Source: Sulfurimonas sp.
GTDB lineage: Bacteria > Campylobacterota > Campylobacteria > Campylobacterales > Sulfurimonadaceae
Reading direction: 5' to 3'
Length of the DNA stretch: 37,826 bases
Assembly: GCA_021648465.1 (NCBI GenBank)
Contig: JAKISR010000018.1
Location: 1 to 37,826 of the forward strand
This document shows, one piece after another, positions 25,042 through 33,901 of this stretch; positions within the stretch are counted from its first letter, which is position 1; each line of letters opens with the position of its first letter. Both the position numbers and the translations under genes were made by a program. The notes under the pieces were generated by a model, which searched no databases, had not been told where the DNA came from, and worked only from the letters and a program-made list of their open reading frames with translations.

Positions 25042-25143
25042 GGTCATTTAAACACTTTTTTTGTGCTTAACTAGTCGTGCCATTAAAACAATATAATATA
25101 TCAGCAAATATAAATATTACTTAACCTGTGGTAGCTTATATGC

Positions 25144-25149
25144 TATAAT
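25144..25149 (+). promoter_or_regulatory. Candidate xseA promoter
   Basis: TATAAT at 25144-25149 preceded by ATGC, about 35 bases before the xseA start, in an otherwise A/T-rich gap. No clear -35 is visible. The rest of 24998-25184 holds only this and the tRNA promoter. Confidence 0.5.
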
Positions 25150-25184
25150 ATCATCAAAAATAACCTCATTAATAAGATGAAATA

Positions 25185-26435
25185 ATGCATACACTTAGTG
25201 TCTCTTCTCTAAATGAACAGATAAAAACTTTACTTGAAACAAGCTTTAGTCATATCTTAGTAGAAGGGGAACTCTCCCGTATTACTTTTCATAACAGTGG
25301 TCATATCTACTTTACTCTTAAAGACTCATCTTCAACAATAAGAGCTGTTATGTTTAGAGGTAATGCTTCAAAGTTAAAGTTTCAACTAAAAGAGGGGCAA
25401 AAAGTTATTTTAAATGGTGCTATCACTCTTTATAAACCTCGTGGTGAATATCAAATAAACTGTTTTAATATTGAACCATCTGGTCAAGGTGCTTTAGCTT
25501 TAGCGTATGAGCAATTAAAACAAAAACTCTCTGAAAAAGGCTATTTTAATCCTGAAATAAAAAAACAATTGTCTAAGTTTCCTAAAAAAATTGCACTTAT
25601 AACCTCTGTAACTTCAGCAGCCTTACAAGATATGTTACGAGTTGCAAATTCTAGATTTAGAGCGATTGAGATAGATGTTTATGATGTTTTAACTCAAGGT
25701 GATAATGCAGCCATATCCATTGCAAATGCGATTAATGTAAGCGATAAAAAAGATTATGATTTCATAGTTATAGGTCGTGGCGGAGGAAGTGTTGAGGATT
25801 TATTGGCATTTAATGAAGAGATTGTTGCAGATGCAATTTTTAAAGCTACTACACCTATAATTTCTGCCGTTGGGCACGAGATAGATTATGTTATAAGTGA
25901 TTTTGTAGCAGATGTCAGAGCGCCAACACCAAGTGCGGCTATGAGTATGTCTTTGCCAGATACAAATGAGTTGTATCAGCATATGGATTCTATCTCAACT
26001 CAATATATACAAAAATTATCTCAAAAATTATCTAACTCAGAGCGTGAACTCTCACATGTTTTTCACCTTTATTTTCAACACTCGATAGAGAAAAAAATAA
26101 CTCAAAGAGAACAAGAGATAAAACAATTAAAAGATACTTTTTACCAAACCATAATATTTAAAACTCAAAGCTTTTCTAAGGAGTATGAGAGCATAAAAAT
26201 TAGATTTCCTCATGTTATAGACTCTAAGTTAAACATTGCTTCTAATCAAGTAAATAATCTTTTAAAAATGCTAGAATCTAACCATCCAAAGCTGAAAAGT
26301 AAAAAAGGTTTTGCACAGATTTCTAAAAATTCAAAAGTTATAGATATAGAGTCTTTAAAAGTAGATGAAGTGTTTGAGCTTATGAGTGATGAAGTATGTA
26401 TAAGTGCAAAAGTACTTAAAAAAACACAAATTTAG
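25185..26435 (+). CDS. xseA: Exodeoxyribonuclease VII large subunit
   Basis: A 416-residue catalytic subunit of exonuclease VII, which degrades single-stranded DNA in repair together with XseB. The N-terminal OB-fold carries SHILVEGELSRIT and GHIYFTLKD. The catalytic region carries KIALITSVTSAALQDML, VIGRGGGSVEDLLAF and ISAVGHEIDYVISD, followed by the usual DVRAPTPSAA. A coiled-coil region fills about 260-360. The small subunit gene is not in the window. It heads the chromosomal flank. Confidence 0.95.
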   Translation: MHTLSVSSLNEQIKTLLETSFSHILVEGELSRITFHNSGHIYFTLKDSSSTIRAVMFRGNASKLKFQLKEGQKVILNGAITLYKPRGEYQINCFNIEPSGQGALALAYEQLKQKLSEKGYFNPEIKKQLSKFPKKIALITSVTSAALQDMLRVANSRFRAIEIDVYDVLTQGDNAAISIANAINVSDKKDYDFIVIGRGGGSVEDLLAFNEEIVADAIFKATTPIISAVGHEIDYVISDFVADVRAPTPSAAMSMSLPDTNELYQHMDSISTQYIQKLSQKLSNSERELSHVFHLYFQHSIEKKITQREQEIKQLKDTFYQTIIFKTQSFSKEYESIKIRFPHVIDSKLNIASNQVNNLLKMLESNHPKLKSKKGFAQISKNSKVIDIESLKVDEVFELMSDEVCISAKVLKKTQI

Positions 26436-26443
26436 GAGTTTTT

Positions 26444-27043
26444 ATGGGTTATCCAAGTTTTTTTGATGATGTAGAGAGTATAAAATTAGTAGATTCTCTT
26501 GCAGATATTTTAGGTGCATTTGAAGGTGGTGAATATGAAATCACTTTTAAAGAGGTTGTAAAATCAGCTGGTCATAGTTGTCCCACAGTTGCTGGTGCAT
26601 ACCTTATAACAGCAGAAGCTCTTAAAGCTCTTTATCCAAATGAAATACCAATTCGCGGAGAGATTAAAGTTGAGTTTAGTGACTCAATAGAAGATGGTGT
26701 GGCTGGAGTTATTGGCAATGTTGTTACTCAAATTACAGGTGCTACTGACAAGAGTGGATTTAAAGGACTTGCTGGAAACTTTGCTCGTCATTCACTTATG
26801 TACTTTAGAGCAGATGTAAGTTCTTCTGCTAGATTTACTAGAGTTGATAATGGTAAAAAAGTAGATGTTCATTATAATCCTTCATCGATAGCTCCAAATC
26901 CAGATATGGGTATGTATATGCAAAAAATAATGAGTGGTATTGCTGATGAAAGTGAATTTAAAAAATTTGGTGAACTATGGCAAGACAGGGTTCAAAGAAT
27001 TTTTGAAAATATTCCAGCTGTTATAAAAGTAGTAGAGGTATAA
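26444..27043 (+). CDS. FmdE-like protein
   Basis: A 199-residue protein related to the FmdE family, named after a subunit of molybdenum formylmethanofuran dehydrogenase. The conserved N-terminal motif appears as KSAGHSCPTVAGAYL with His44 and Cys46, probable metal ligands, followed by the Glu-Ala-Leu helix. In non-methanogens these proteins have no established role, and the C-terminal zinc-finger part of some family members is missing. It begins after AGGAG eight bases beyond xseA, probably cotranscribed. Confidence 0.75.
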   Translation: MGYPSFFDDVESIKLVDSLADILGAFEGGEYEITFKEVVKSAGHSCPTVAGAYLITAEALKALYPNEIPIRGEIKVEFSDSIEDGVAGVIGNVVTQITGATDKSGFKGLAGNFARHSLMYFRADVSSSARFTRVDNGKKVDVHYNPSSIAPNPDMGMYMQKIMSGIADESEFKKFGELWQDRVQRIFENIPAVIKVVEV

Positions 27044-27047
27044 TCCT

Positions 27048-27917
27048 CTATTTAAGAACTATGCTTGGAAAGTATGTATGAAGAATAACAGCACTCTGTG
27101 CTGTTAATTTCTTTAAAAGTTTATCAAACTTATCTTCTTTATTCCATTTAGGAGTAACAACCCCACTTAATTCTATAAGTTTTTGTTTTGCATCATATGA
27201 AACACCAACACTATCAATTAAACCAACTCTTTGAGCTTGATGTGCTGTAAATATATGAGCATTTGCAAATTTATCTCTTTTGCTGTAGTCTAAACCTCTT
27301 GCATCTGCAACATCTTTAGTAAATAAATCATAAGTTCCATTTATCACTTTATTTAATTCATTTATTTCATATGATTTCCATTGTCTATCACCTGTGCCAA
27401 CCTGTTTATATTTACCAGCTTGAACACTTTGAGTTTTTATCCCTACTTTGCTCATTAGCTCACTTAAATCAGCACCTTGCATAATAACACCAATGCTACC
27501 AACCATAGAACCTGGATTTGCAATAATCTCACTTGCCCAAATACTTGCATAATAACTTCCACTTGCAATAGTTCCTCTTGCATAAGCAATAACGGGTTTT
27601 TTCTCTTTAAGTCTTTTGATGGCATATGCAACTTCAATAGATGGAGCAACAGCACCACCTGGTGAATCAATAATAAGTAAAACACCTTTTATATTTTTGT
27701 TTTTAGCCGCTTCATCTATCTTTTGAACAATTTCTGTAGCTTCCATGATAGGACCAATGAGATTAATACTATAAAGGTTATTTGGTGTTAAATCAACATC
27801 ACCTTTTGGTGCAAAAATCAGAAATAATATAAGAACAAATATCATAGCTTTGAAATGATTTTGAATATAGCTTAAAGTTGATGTTATAGGTAAAAATAAT
27901 TTTTTAATAAATCCCAT
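27048..27917 (-). CDS. sppA: Signal peptide peptidase SppA (short form)
   Basis: A 289-residue inner-membrane serine protease that cleaves remnant signal peptides. One membrane segment (about 22-36) precedes the clp-like peptidase fold: LLIIDSPGG, nucleophile Ser119 in IASGSYYAS and general-base Lys169 in QAGKYKQVG. The length is that of the single-domain bacterial form, which works as an oligomer, not of the 67-kDa E. coli double form. It is convergent with the FmdE-like gene, with four bases between. Confidence 0.92.
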   Translation of the reverse strand: MGFIKKLFLPITSTLSYIQNHFKAMIFVLILFLIFAPKGDVDLTPNNLYSINLIGPIMEATEIVQKIDEAAKNKNIKGVLLIIDSPGGAVAPSIEVAYAIKRLKEKKPVIAYARGTIASGSYYASIWASEIIANPGSMVGSIGVIMQGADLSELMSKVGIKTQSVQAGKYKQVGTGDRQWKSYEINELNKVINGTYDLFTKDVADARGLDYSKRDKFANAHIFTAHQAQRVGLIDSVGVSYDAKQKLIELSGVVTPKWNKEDKFDKLLKKLTAQSAVILHTYFPSIVLK

Positions 27918-28015
27918 ATAGTAGCCTTGTTTAAATTTTAGTAATTATAACAAATCTACGTAACATGATTGGAACAATCTAATAATTCTATTATTTTTTT
28001 AAGTATAATTCCTTT

Positions 28016-28435
28016 ATGAAAAAATTAATTATATATTTATTATTAACTTACACCCTATTTGCAGAGCCAGTTTTAGAGTGGCAGGATAATAAATATAAAG
28101 ATAGTTTATCATTTGATGATGCTTTAAATTATTGTCAAGATTTAACTCATAATGGAAAAGATGATTGGCGATTACCAGATTTACTTGAGTTAACAAAATA
28201 TTCAAAAACTATCCCTTATAAAAATTCAAAAGAACAGATGTTTTTTTGGAGTTCTACAGTAAACAAAACACTAAAAATTACGGCATGGTTTGTTAGTTTA
28301 AGTAATGATTATCAACACTTTAGCCTAAAAAATAAAAAACTAAATGTTAAGTGTGTTAGGGGTATGAAAAGTAAAATGCATTATCCAGCGTGCAATAATA
28401 CAAAAGTAAAAAAGTCAAATACTCAAAAGTCATAA
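28016..28435 (+). CDS. Exported DUF1566 (Lcl-type) domain protein
   Basis: A 139-residue protein. A signal peptide (MKKLIIYLLLTYTLFA, cleavage near residue 16) is followed by one DUF1566 domain: a LEWQDNKYKDSLSFDDAL start, DDWRLPDLLEL, FFWSS and the closing VKCVRG. The fold is related to formylglycine-enzyme and C-type-lectin modules, and such short periplasmic or surface proteins are common in this phylum. The final 18 residues are Lys-rich. TATAAT lies only seven bases before the ATG, so the transcript could be nearly leaderless. Exact role unknown. Confidence 0.82.
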   Translation: MKKLIIYLLLTYTLFAEPVLEWQDNKYKDSLSFDDALNYCQDLTHNGKDDWRLPDLLELTKYSKTIPYKNSKEQMFFWSSTVNKTLKITAWFVSLSNDYQHFSLKNKKLNVKCVRGMKSKMHYPACNNTKVKKSNTQKS

Positions 28436-29650
28436 TTACTTAACTTTTTTACCTCTGATATATATATTTGAGATATTGTATCTATGAATAATCAAATGAA
28501 TTTCCAGCTCATCATTTGGTTCTTTGTCCAATTCTAGTACAAGCATATCAGCATTTTTTCCTTCAACGATTTCCCCTGTATTTAACCCAAGAGCATCTGC
28601 CGCATTAACTGTCACACTTTTAAGCAGAGCTTTTGCAAATTCTAAAAGTGGAGCATCACTGTGCATAAAAAGTGACATCTTTATCTCTTCAAAAAGATCA
28701 AGTTTATAGTTTGAACTAAGACCATCTGTAGCTACTACCCATTTTATATTTTTATCATCTAATTCTTTTATATTTAGAATTTTATTTCCTAAAAGTCTAT
28801 TTGAAATAGGGCAGTGAATAATTGTATGCTCACTTATTGAGATAGTTTGACGCTCACTTTCATTTGTATTTACAGCGTGCGTTAAAAGAGTTGGTGTACC
28901 ATTAAAATGTTCTAAAAATTCTTTTGAATCACTAACATTATTATTTTGTTTTAGTAACTCTTTAAAAAACTCTTTAAAATCTCCATCACTATTATCAAGC
29001 CAGTTTCTCTCAGCTTGACTCTCCATAAAGTGAGCTGTAAGTTTTAACTTCTCCTTTTTAGCAATTTTTAGAGCTTTTTTTATTAAAACTGGGTGGACAG
29101 AGTATGGTGAATGAATAGCTACAGCTGGATGAAAACCATCTCTTTTTACACTCTTTGAAGCATCAAGACGAGATAAAAAATCTTCAAATAGAGCATCAGC
29201 CATAGTTGCTTGTGAACCTATTAATTCATTAAAGTATATAACATTTTGTTTAGCCTCTTCACAGATTTTTAAGTCCATTCCATGTGAACTTATAGCTCCA
29301 AATGTAGTTATTCCAGACTCTAGCATTGAATCAATAGCTTTTTTCATACATTCTTCTTTACACTCACTTATAAGCTCTTCACGATTTTCTATAACACTAT
29401 ATAGCCAGTTCATAAAATCACCATAACTAAGAGAGGTTTTGTTCGCACTAAATTCTATATGAACATGTGCATTTATCAATCCTGGCATAATTAAAGAATT
29501 ATTTTTTAATGTTATTATTTTGGCATTTGGAAATTCTTTTTTAAGTTTATCAAGAGGAGCAATTTTTTTTATTTTTTTATCAAATGCAATTGATAAGTTG
29601 GATAATAATTTATTTGGAGTAAGTATATAGTTTGGAGATATTATTTGCAT
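28436..29650 (-). CDS. Amidohydrolase, probable aminofutalosine deaminase
   Basis: A 404-residue metal-dependent deaminase. It shows the amidohydrolase signature: MPGLINAHVHIEF with His62 and His64, TAHFMES, LLTHAVNT, HCPISNRLLG and VATDGLSSN (metal-binding Asp). In Campylobacterota the member with this length and look removes the amino group of aminodeoxyfutalosine in the futalosine route to menaquinone. Assignment to that substrate is from family and phylum, not from a unique residue; related enzymes deaminate other purines. It is convergent with the DUF1566 gene and divergent from aroQ. Confidence 0.75.
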   Translation of the reverse strand: MQIISPNYILTPNKLLSNLSIAFDKKIKKIAPLDKLKKEFPNAKIITLKNNSLIMPGLINAHVHIEFSANKTSLSYGDFMNWLYSVIENREELISECKEECMKKAIDSMLESGITTFGAISSHGMDLKICEEAKQNVIYFNELIGSQATMADALFEDFLSRLDASKSVKRDGFHPAVAIHSPYSVHPVLIKKALKIAKKEKLKLTAHFMESQAERNWLDNSDGDFKEFFKELLKQNNNVSDSKEFLEHFNGTPTLLTHAVNTNESERQTISISEHTIIHCPISNRLLGNKILNIKELDDKNIKWVVATDGLSSNYKLDLFEEIKMSLFMHSDAPLLEFAKALLKSVTVNAADALGLNTGEIVEGKNADMLVLELDKEPNDELEIHLIIHRYNISNIYIRGKKVK

Positions 29651-29743
29651 AAAAAATCTTTTTAGTAAATTTAAAATAGATTATGCTAAGTTTTGCTAAA
29701 ATAACTCCTTAAAAGTTTAAATTACGAAATAAAAAGGTAAAAG

Positions 29744-30226
29744 ATGAAGATAGTAGTAATTCAAGGACCAAACTTAAATATGCTTGGTATAAGAGAACAA
29801 CAAATTTATGGTCCAATGAAGCTAGAGCAGATTCATGCTCAAATGAAAGAATCAGCACAACAAAGTAAAGTAGAAATAGAATTTTTTCAAAGTAACCTTG
29901 AGGGTGAAATTGTAGATAGAATTCAAGAGTGTTATGGTGATGCACAAGGTATAATCATTAATGCAGCTGCATATACTCACACTTCCATCGCTATTCGTGA
30001 TGCAATCGCTGCAGTAAATCTTCCTACTATAGAAGTTCATATCTCAAATATTCATCGTCGTGAAGAGTTTAGAAAAACTAATGTTATCGCACCAGTTTGT
30101 TCATCATCAATTGTTGGGTTTGGTCCTTTTGGATACCATCTTGCTATGGTTGGTATGACTCAAATTTTAAATGAAATTAGTGCCGCACAAGAGATGCAAA
30201 AACAAGCATCAGAAGACAAACAATAG
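29744..30226 (+). CDS. aroQ: 3-dehydroquinate dehydratase, type II
   Basis: A 160-residue enzyme of the shikimate pathway (3-dehydroquinate to 3-dehydroshikimate). It shows the type II hallmarks: QGPNLNMLGIREQQIYG with the active-site Tyr, INAAAYTHTSIAIRDAI, VHISNIHRREEFR and the closing IVGFGPFGY. Length is normal with a short Gln/Lys-rich tail. It is the first gene of a tightly packed run into folK and the flagellar genes: folK starts on the next base. Confidence 0.95.
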   Translation: MKIVVIQGPNLNMLGIREQQIYGPMKLEQIHAQMKESAQQSKVEIEFFQSNLEGEIVDRIQECYGDAQGIIINAAAYTHTSIAIRDAIAAVNLPTIEVHISNIHRREEFRKTNVIAPVCSSSIVGFGPFGYHLAMVGMTQILNEISAAQEMQKQASEDKQ

Positions 30227-30715
30227 ATGTATATAAAGCGTAAACTAAATGTTGATTTAACAACTTTTAAAAGTTTATGTTTTGGTAAAACATATAGAGC
30301 TAAAAATTCGCATAGATATAGTGTAACAGTTGGTATAGGTGGAAATACAGGAGATGTTAAACGAAGGTTTGAACATCTTTTTAATTATTTCAAAAAAGAT
30401 AAAAGAGTTGAAATTTTAGAAACATCATTGATTTTGAAAAATCCTCCATTTGGTTTTACAGACCAAGATGATTTTTTTAACTCAATAATAGTATTTAAAA
30501 CTAGCATGCAACCCATATTTTTTTTAAATTACTTGATGAGGTTAGAGAAAAAATTTGCACGTCAAAAAAGTTTTGCAAATGCACCAAGGACATTAGATTT
30601 GGATATCATTTTTTTTGATAATAGAGTTATAAACAAGCCAAAACTTCAAATTCCACATATAGAGTGGTTTAAAAGAGATAGTGTATTGATACCATTAATG
30701 GATATATATAAATGA
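30227..30715 (+). CDS. folK: HPPK, folate biosynthesis pyrophosphokinase
   Basis: A 162-residue 2-amino-4-hydroxy-6-hydroxymethyldihydropteridine pyrophosphokinase, which transfers pyrophosphate from ATP in folate synthesis. Visible motifs are VGIGGNTGDV, KNPPFGFTDQDDFFN and the signature RTLDLDIIFFD near the C-terminus. An N-terminal extension of about 30 residues before the core is typical of this phylum. It starts directly after the aroQ stop, and its TGA overlaps the flhF ATG. Confidence 0.93.
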   Translation: MYIKRKLNVDLTTFKSLCFGKTYRAKNSHRYSVTVGIGGNTGDVKRRFEHLFNYFKKDKRVEILETSLILKNPPFGFTDQDDFFNSIIVFKTSMQPIFFLNYLMRLEKKFARQKSFANAPRTLDLDIIFFDNRVINKPKLQIPHIEWFKRDSVLIPLMDIYK

Positions 30716-31995
30716 GAATACTAACATTTACTGGAAAAACACCATCACAAGCTCTTAAAAAAGCAAAAATGGATGAAAATTATGACAATATGCTTCATAT
30801 TGATACGAAAGAGATTCAAAAAAAATCATTGGGTCGTGATGCTATTTATGAAATAGTTATGGGGATTGAAAATGATAAATCTCATAAATCTCATAAATCT
30901 TATAATAATATAAAAAAAACAAAAAAAGATGAAAGACCACTCACTCAAAGAAGTGCTGATGTTTTGTATGATATTTCAAATGCGGCAAAACAAATTTCAC
31001 AAATTGCAGATGTTAAAGATCCTCTTTATGAATATCAAGAGAAAAAACAAACTCAGAGTTTATTTGAGCCAAAAGAGTTAAAAGAGATAAAATCTGAAAT
31101 TTCAAAACTTGGCGATAAAGTTAAAATAATTCAAAATATGTTTTGGGATGAAAAAGCACCAGAACTCGATAATAATATTCCATCAGAATTTGCAGAGATA
31201 TACCGCCTTGCTTCTCAAAGTGGAATGAATAGAGAACATTTAGATTCTATAATGAGAATGACATTAGAGCATATGCCATTTAAAATGAGAGAAAACTCAT
31301 CTACAGTTAAAAGATATTTTCAAACTCTTTTGAGGAAGATGGTTCCTGTTAGGCTTGAGAGTATGCCATCTATTGGCGCTAAAAAAGTTATTATGCTTGT
31401 TGGTCCTACAGGTGTTGGAAAAACAACATCAGTAGCAAAATTAGCTGCACGCTATTCATATTTAATGCAAAAAAAATATAAAGTTGGTTTAGTTGTATTA
31501 GATACATATAGGATAGGTGCAGTTGAGCAATTGATGCAATATGCAAGAATGATGAAATTAGGCATTGAAACAGTAGTTGATCCTGTTGATTTTGGTAGTG
31601 CGATAGAATCACTTAGGTATTGTGATTATATTCTTATTGATACTATGGGTTCAAGTCCATATGATAAAAATAAGATAGAAAAAATCTATGAATGTTTAGA
31701 TGGAAATGATATTAAATACAATATAGATGTAGTTTTAGTGATGCCAAGTTCTATTAAATATGAGGACTTACAGGCAACATATGAAAACTTTTCATCTTTA
31801 AAAATAGATACATTAATGTTTACTAAACTTGATGAAACAAGAGGTTTTGGAAATATATTCTCACTCGCATACGAGACAAAAAAACCTATAAGTTATTTTT
31901 CTGTTGGCCAAGAAGTCCCAGAAGATTTAGTTATTGCAAGTAGCGATTTTTTAATAGAATGTTTGTTAAATGGTTTTAACAGGAGCAAAGCATGA
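30712..31995 (+). CDS. flhF: Flagellar SRP-like GTPase FlhF
   Basis: A 427-residue GTPase that sets the site and number of polar flagella. The variable basic N-terminal region (about 1-150) is followed by a helical N-domain and the SRP-type G domain: GPTGVGKTTSVAKLA (231-245), VVLDTYRIGA, YILIDTMG (DTxG motif) and FTKLDETRGFG. A 9-bp repeat in the N-terminal linker encodes repeated Lys-Ser-His. Four-base overlaps with folK and with flhG mark an operon. Confidence 0.95.
   Translation: MRILTFTGKTPSQALKKAKMDENYDNMLHIDTKEIQKKSLGRDAIYEIVMGIENDKSHKSHKSYNNIKKTKKDERPLTQRSADVLYDISNAAKQISQIADVKDPLYEYQEKKQTQSLFEPKELKEIKSEISKLGDKVKIIQNMFWDEKAPELDNNIPSEFAEIYRLASQSGMNREHLDSIMRMTLEHMPFKMRENSSTVKRYFQTLLRKMVPVRLESMPSIGAKKVIMLVGPTGVGKTTSVAKLAARYSYLMQKKYKVGLVVLDTYRIGAVEQLMQYARMMKLGIETVVDPVDFGSAIESLRYCDYILIDTMGSSPYDKNKIEKIYECLDGNDIKYNIDVVLVMPSSIKYEDLQATYENFSSLKIDTLMFTKLDETRGFGNIFSLAYETKKPISYFSVGQEVPEDLVIASSDFLIECLLNGFNRSKA
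30874..30900 (+). repeat. 9-bp tandem repeat inside flhF
   Basis: Three consecutive near-identical units (GATAAATCT, CATAAATCT, CATAAATCT) encode Asp/His-Lys-Ser in the non-conserved linker of FlhF. Changes in copy number would stay in frame, so length variation between strains is possible. Confidence 0.7.
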
Positions 31996-32867
31996 TAGGT
32001 TCTCAAGCTAAGAAGCTCGAAGAATTAGTAGCCTCTAGTACAAAAAAAAAATCTAAGAAAACTCGCTTTATTGCCATTACAAGTGGTAAAGGGGGTGTTG
32101 GAAAAAGTACCATTAGTTCTAATTTGGCTTATGTTTTATCACAAAATGGACTTAATGTAGGTATATTTGATGCAGATATTGGACTGGCTAATTTAGATGT
32201 AATGTTTAATGTGAAAATTAAAAAAAATATCTTACATGTTCTAAAAGGTGAAGCTACTGTCAGTGATATTTTAATTCCAGTTACAAGAAACCTTATACTT
32301 ATTCCAGGTGAGAGCGGTGATGAGATATTAAAATATTCAGATAAAGCTTTGTTTGAGAGATTTATGAGTGAAGCAGAAATTTTAGATAAACTTGATGTAA
32401 TGATTATAGATACAGGGGCTGGAATAGGTGAACATATAAAAATGTTTGTGGATGTGGCTGATGATGTTTTTGTTGTTACAGTTCCAGATCCTGCCGCGAT
32501 AACAGATGCATATGCTACTATCAAGTCAATTGCTACTTTTAGAAATGATATAAGTATTATAATGAATCAAGTTAAAAATGAAAGAGAAGCTATAGCTATT
32601 TATGAAAAAATTAAAAAAGTTGCATTTGCTAATATTGGAAGTCAATTAAATTTAAAATATATTGGTAAAATAAATAGTGATATAAAAATATCTACTTCTG
32701 TAAAGCAAAGAGAACTTTTTTGTGCTTCATATCCATCATCATCACCAACTCGAGATATATTAACAATAGCTAATAGTATTAATGATAGCTTGGAACGAGA
32801 TATGCTAGTAACGCCTAGTGAAAGTGGGCTATCAGGACTTTTTAAGCGTTTGGCAAAACATTTTTAG
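31992..32867 (+). CDS. flhG: Flagellar number regulator FlhG (MinD-like ATPase)
   Basis: A 291-residue ParA/MinD-type ATPase partnering FlhF. It has the intact deviant Walker A SGKGGVGKST (31-40), FDADIGLANLDVMF and MIIDTGAGIG. The C-terminus ends with a Leu-rich amphipathic stretch (SGLSGLFKRLAKHF) that could act as a membrane-targeting helix. The N-terminus carries a run of ten A (32042-32051) encoding Thr-Lys-Lys-Lys. It overlaps flhF by four bases. Confidence 0.95.
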   Translation: MIGSQAKKLEELVASSTKKKSKKTRFIAITSGKGGVGKSTISSNLAYVLSQNGLNVGIFDADIGLANLDVMFNVKIKKNILHVLKGEATVSDILIPVTRNLILIPGESGDEILKYSDKALFERFMSEAEILDKLDVMIIDTGAGIGEHIKMFVDVADDVFVVTVPDPAAITDAYATIKSIATFRNDISIIMNQVKNEREAIAIYEKIKKVAFANIGSQLNLKYIGKINSDIKISTSVKQRELFCASYPSSSPTRDILTIANSINDSLERDMLVTPSESGLSGLFKRLAKHF

Positions 32868-32885
32868 TTGGATATGGAGTGATAT

Positions 32886-33218
32886 ATGTTAGGTGAAAAT
32901 TTTGTATACTTTATTACTGTTCAAGGTTTTTTTGTAGGAATAATTTTTGGAATATTAAAGTCACTTGATGCAGAGGGATTGATTTTATATACGTTTTTTA
33001 TAACAGTATTTTTTTATCTATTTTCCCATATTATTATCGCATTTTATTATAAAACTATAATTGGAAAAGTATATTTTTTTCCAAAAGCAAGGCATGAAAG
33101 AGATTTGGATTTGTTTGTAAATGAAATAAATAAAAGAGAAAAACTCATAGATTCTGCAATAAAAATTACAGATATAGCTGTGCAAACTAATGCACAAGAT
33201 GATGGAAAAAAATCATGA
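32886..33218 (+). CDS. Small membrane protein between flhG and fliA
   Basis: A 110-residue protein with two membrane segments (about 7-25 and 30-55) and a charged cytoplasmic tail. I know genes of this kind from the same position in related Campylobacterota flagellar clusters, where they have no named function. It starts 18 bases after flhG with a GGAG ribosome site and overlaps fliA by four bases, so coexpression with the flagellar regulators is very likely. Confidence 0.75.
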   Translation: MLGENFVYFITVQGFFVGIIFGILKSLDAEGLILYTFFITVFFYLFSHIIIAFYYKTIIGKVYFFPKARHERDLDLFVNEINKREKLIDSAIKITDIAVQTNAQDDGKKS

Positions 33219-33901
33219 TTCATGTATACGCACAAGATATTAAACATCAAGAAGATGAACTTGCTCTTCAGTATCTTCCTGCTGTTAAAGCAATGGCTTT
33301 TAGACTTAAAGAGAGGTTACCCAGTTCAGTTGACTATATGGATTTATCTGCAATAGGAACAGAAGAATTAATAAAATTAGCTAGAAGATATGATGAAAAA
33401 CTTAATGATTCTTTTTGGGGTTATGCAAAAAAAAGAGTTTATGGAGCAATGCTTGATTACTTAAGAAGCTTAGACATACTCTCAAGAGCTAGTAGAAAAC
33501 TAGTAAAAGCGATAGACTATGCTATTGAAGAGTACAGAGTTACACATGAAGAAGAACCTACTGATGAAGAGTTAGCAGAAATTTTAGAGGAGCCTATTGA
33601 GAAAGTTCATGATGCAAGAATTGCCTCAACAATATACACCGTTATGCCACTTCATGATCAATTACAAATTGGTGATGAAGGAGAAGCGCTCGCTAAAATA
33701 GAAAAAGAAGAATTAATTAATGTAATTAAAAATGTTTTGGGTGAATTTGCAGAAAGAGAACAGTTGATTATTCAGTTTTACTATTTTGAAGAATTAACAT
33801 TAAAAGAGATAAGTAATATATTAAATATTACAGAATCAAGAATTTCTCAAATTCATAAAGCAGTAATTCATAAAATTAAAGAAAGTGTAGGTACTGAATA
33901 A
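33215..33901 (+). CDS. fliA: Flagellar sigma factor sigma-28
   Basis: A 228-residue alternative sigma factor for late flagellar genes. Region 2 includes DYMDLSAIGTEELIKLARRYD and FWGYAKKRVYGAMLDYLRSLD, region 3 includes EEPTDEELAEIL, and region 4 includes FAEREQLIIQFYYFEELTLKE with the helix-turn-helix ESRISQIHKAVIHKIK. Length is normal. Its stop shares one base with the fliM start. Confidence 0.95.
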   Translation: MIHVYAQDIKHQEDELALQYLPAVKAMAFRLKERLPSSVDYMDLSAIGTEELIKLARRYDEKLNDSFWGYAKKRVYGAMLDYLRSLDILSRASRKLVKAIDYAIEEYRVTHEEEPTDEELAEILEEPIEKVHDARIASTIYTVMPLHDQLQIGDEGEALAKIEKEELINVIKNVLGEFAEREQLIIQFYYFEELTLKEISNILNITESRISQIHKAVIHKIKESVGTE

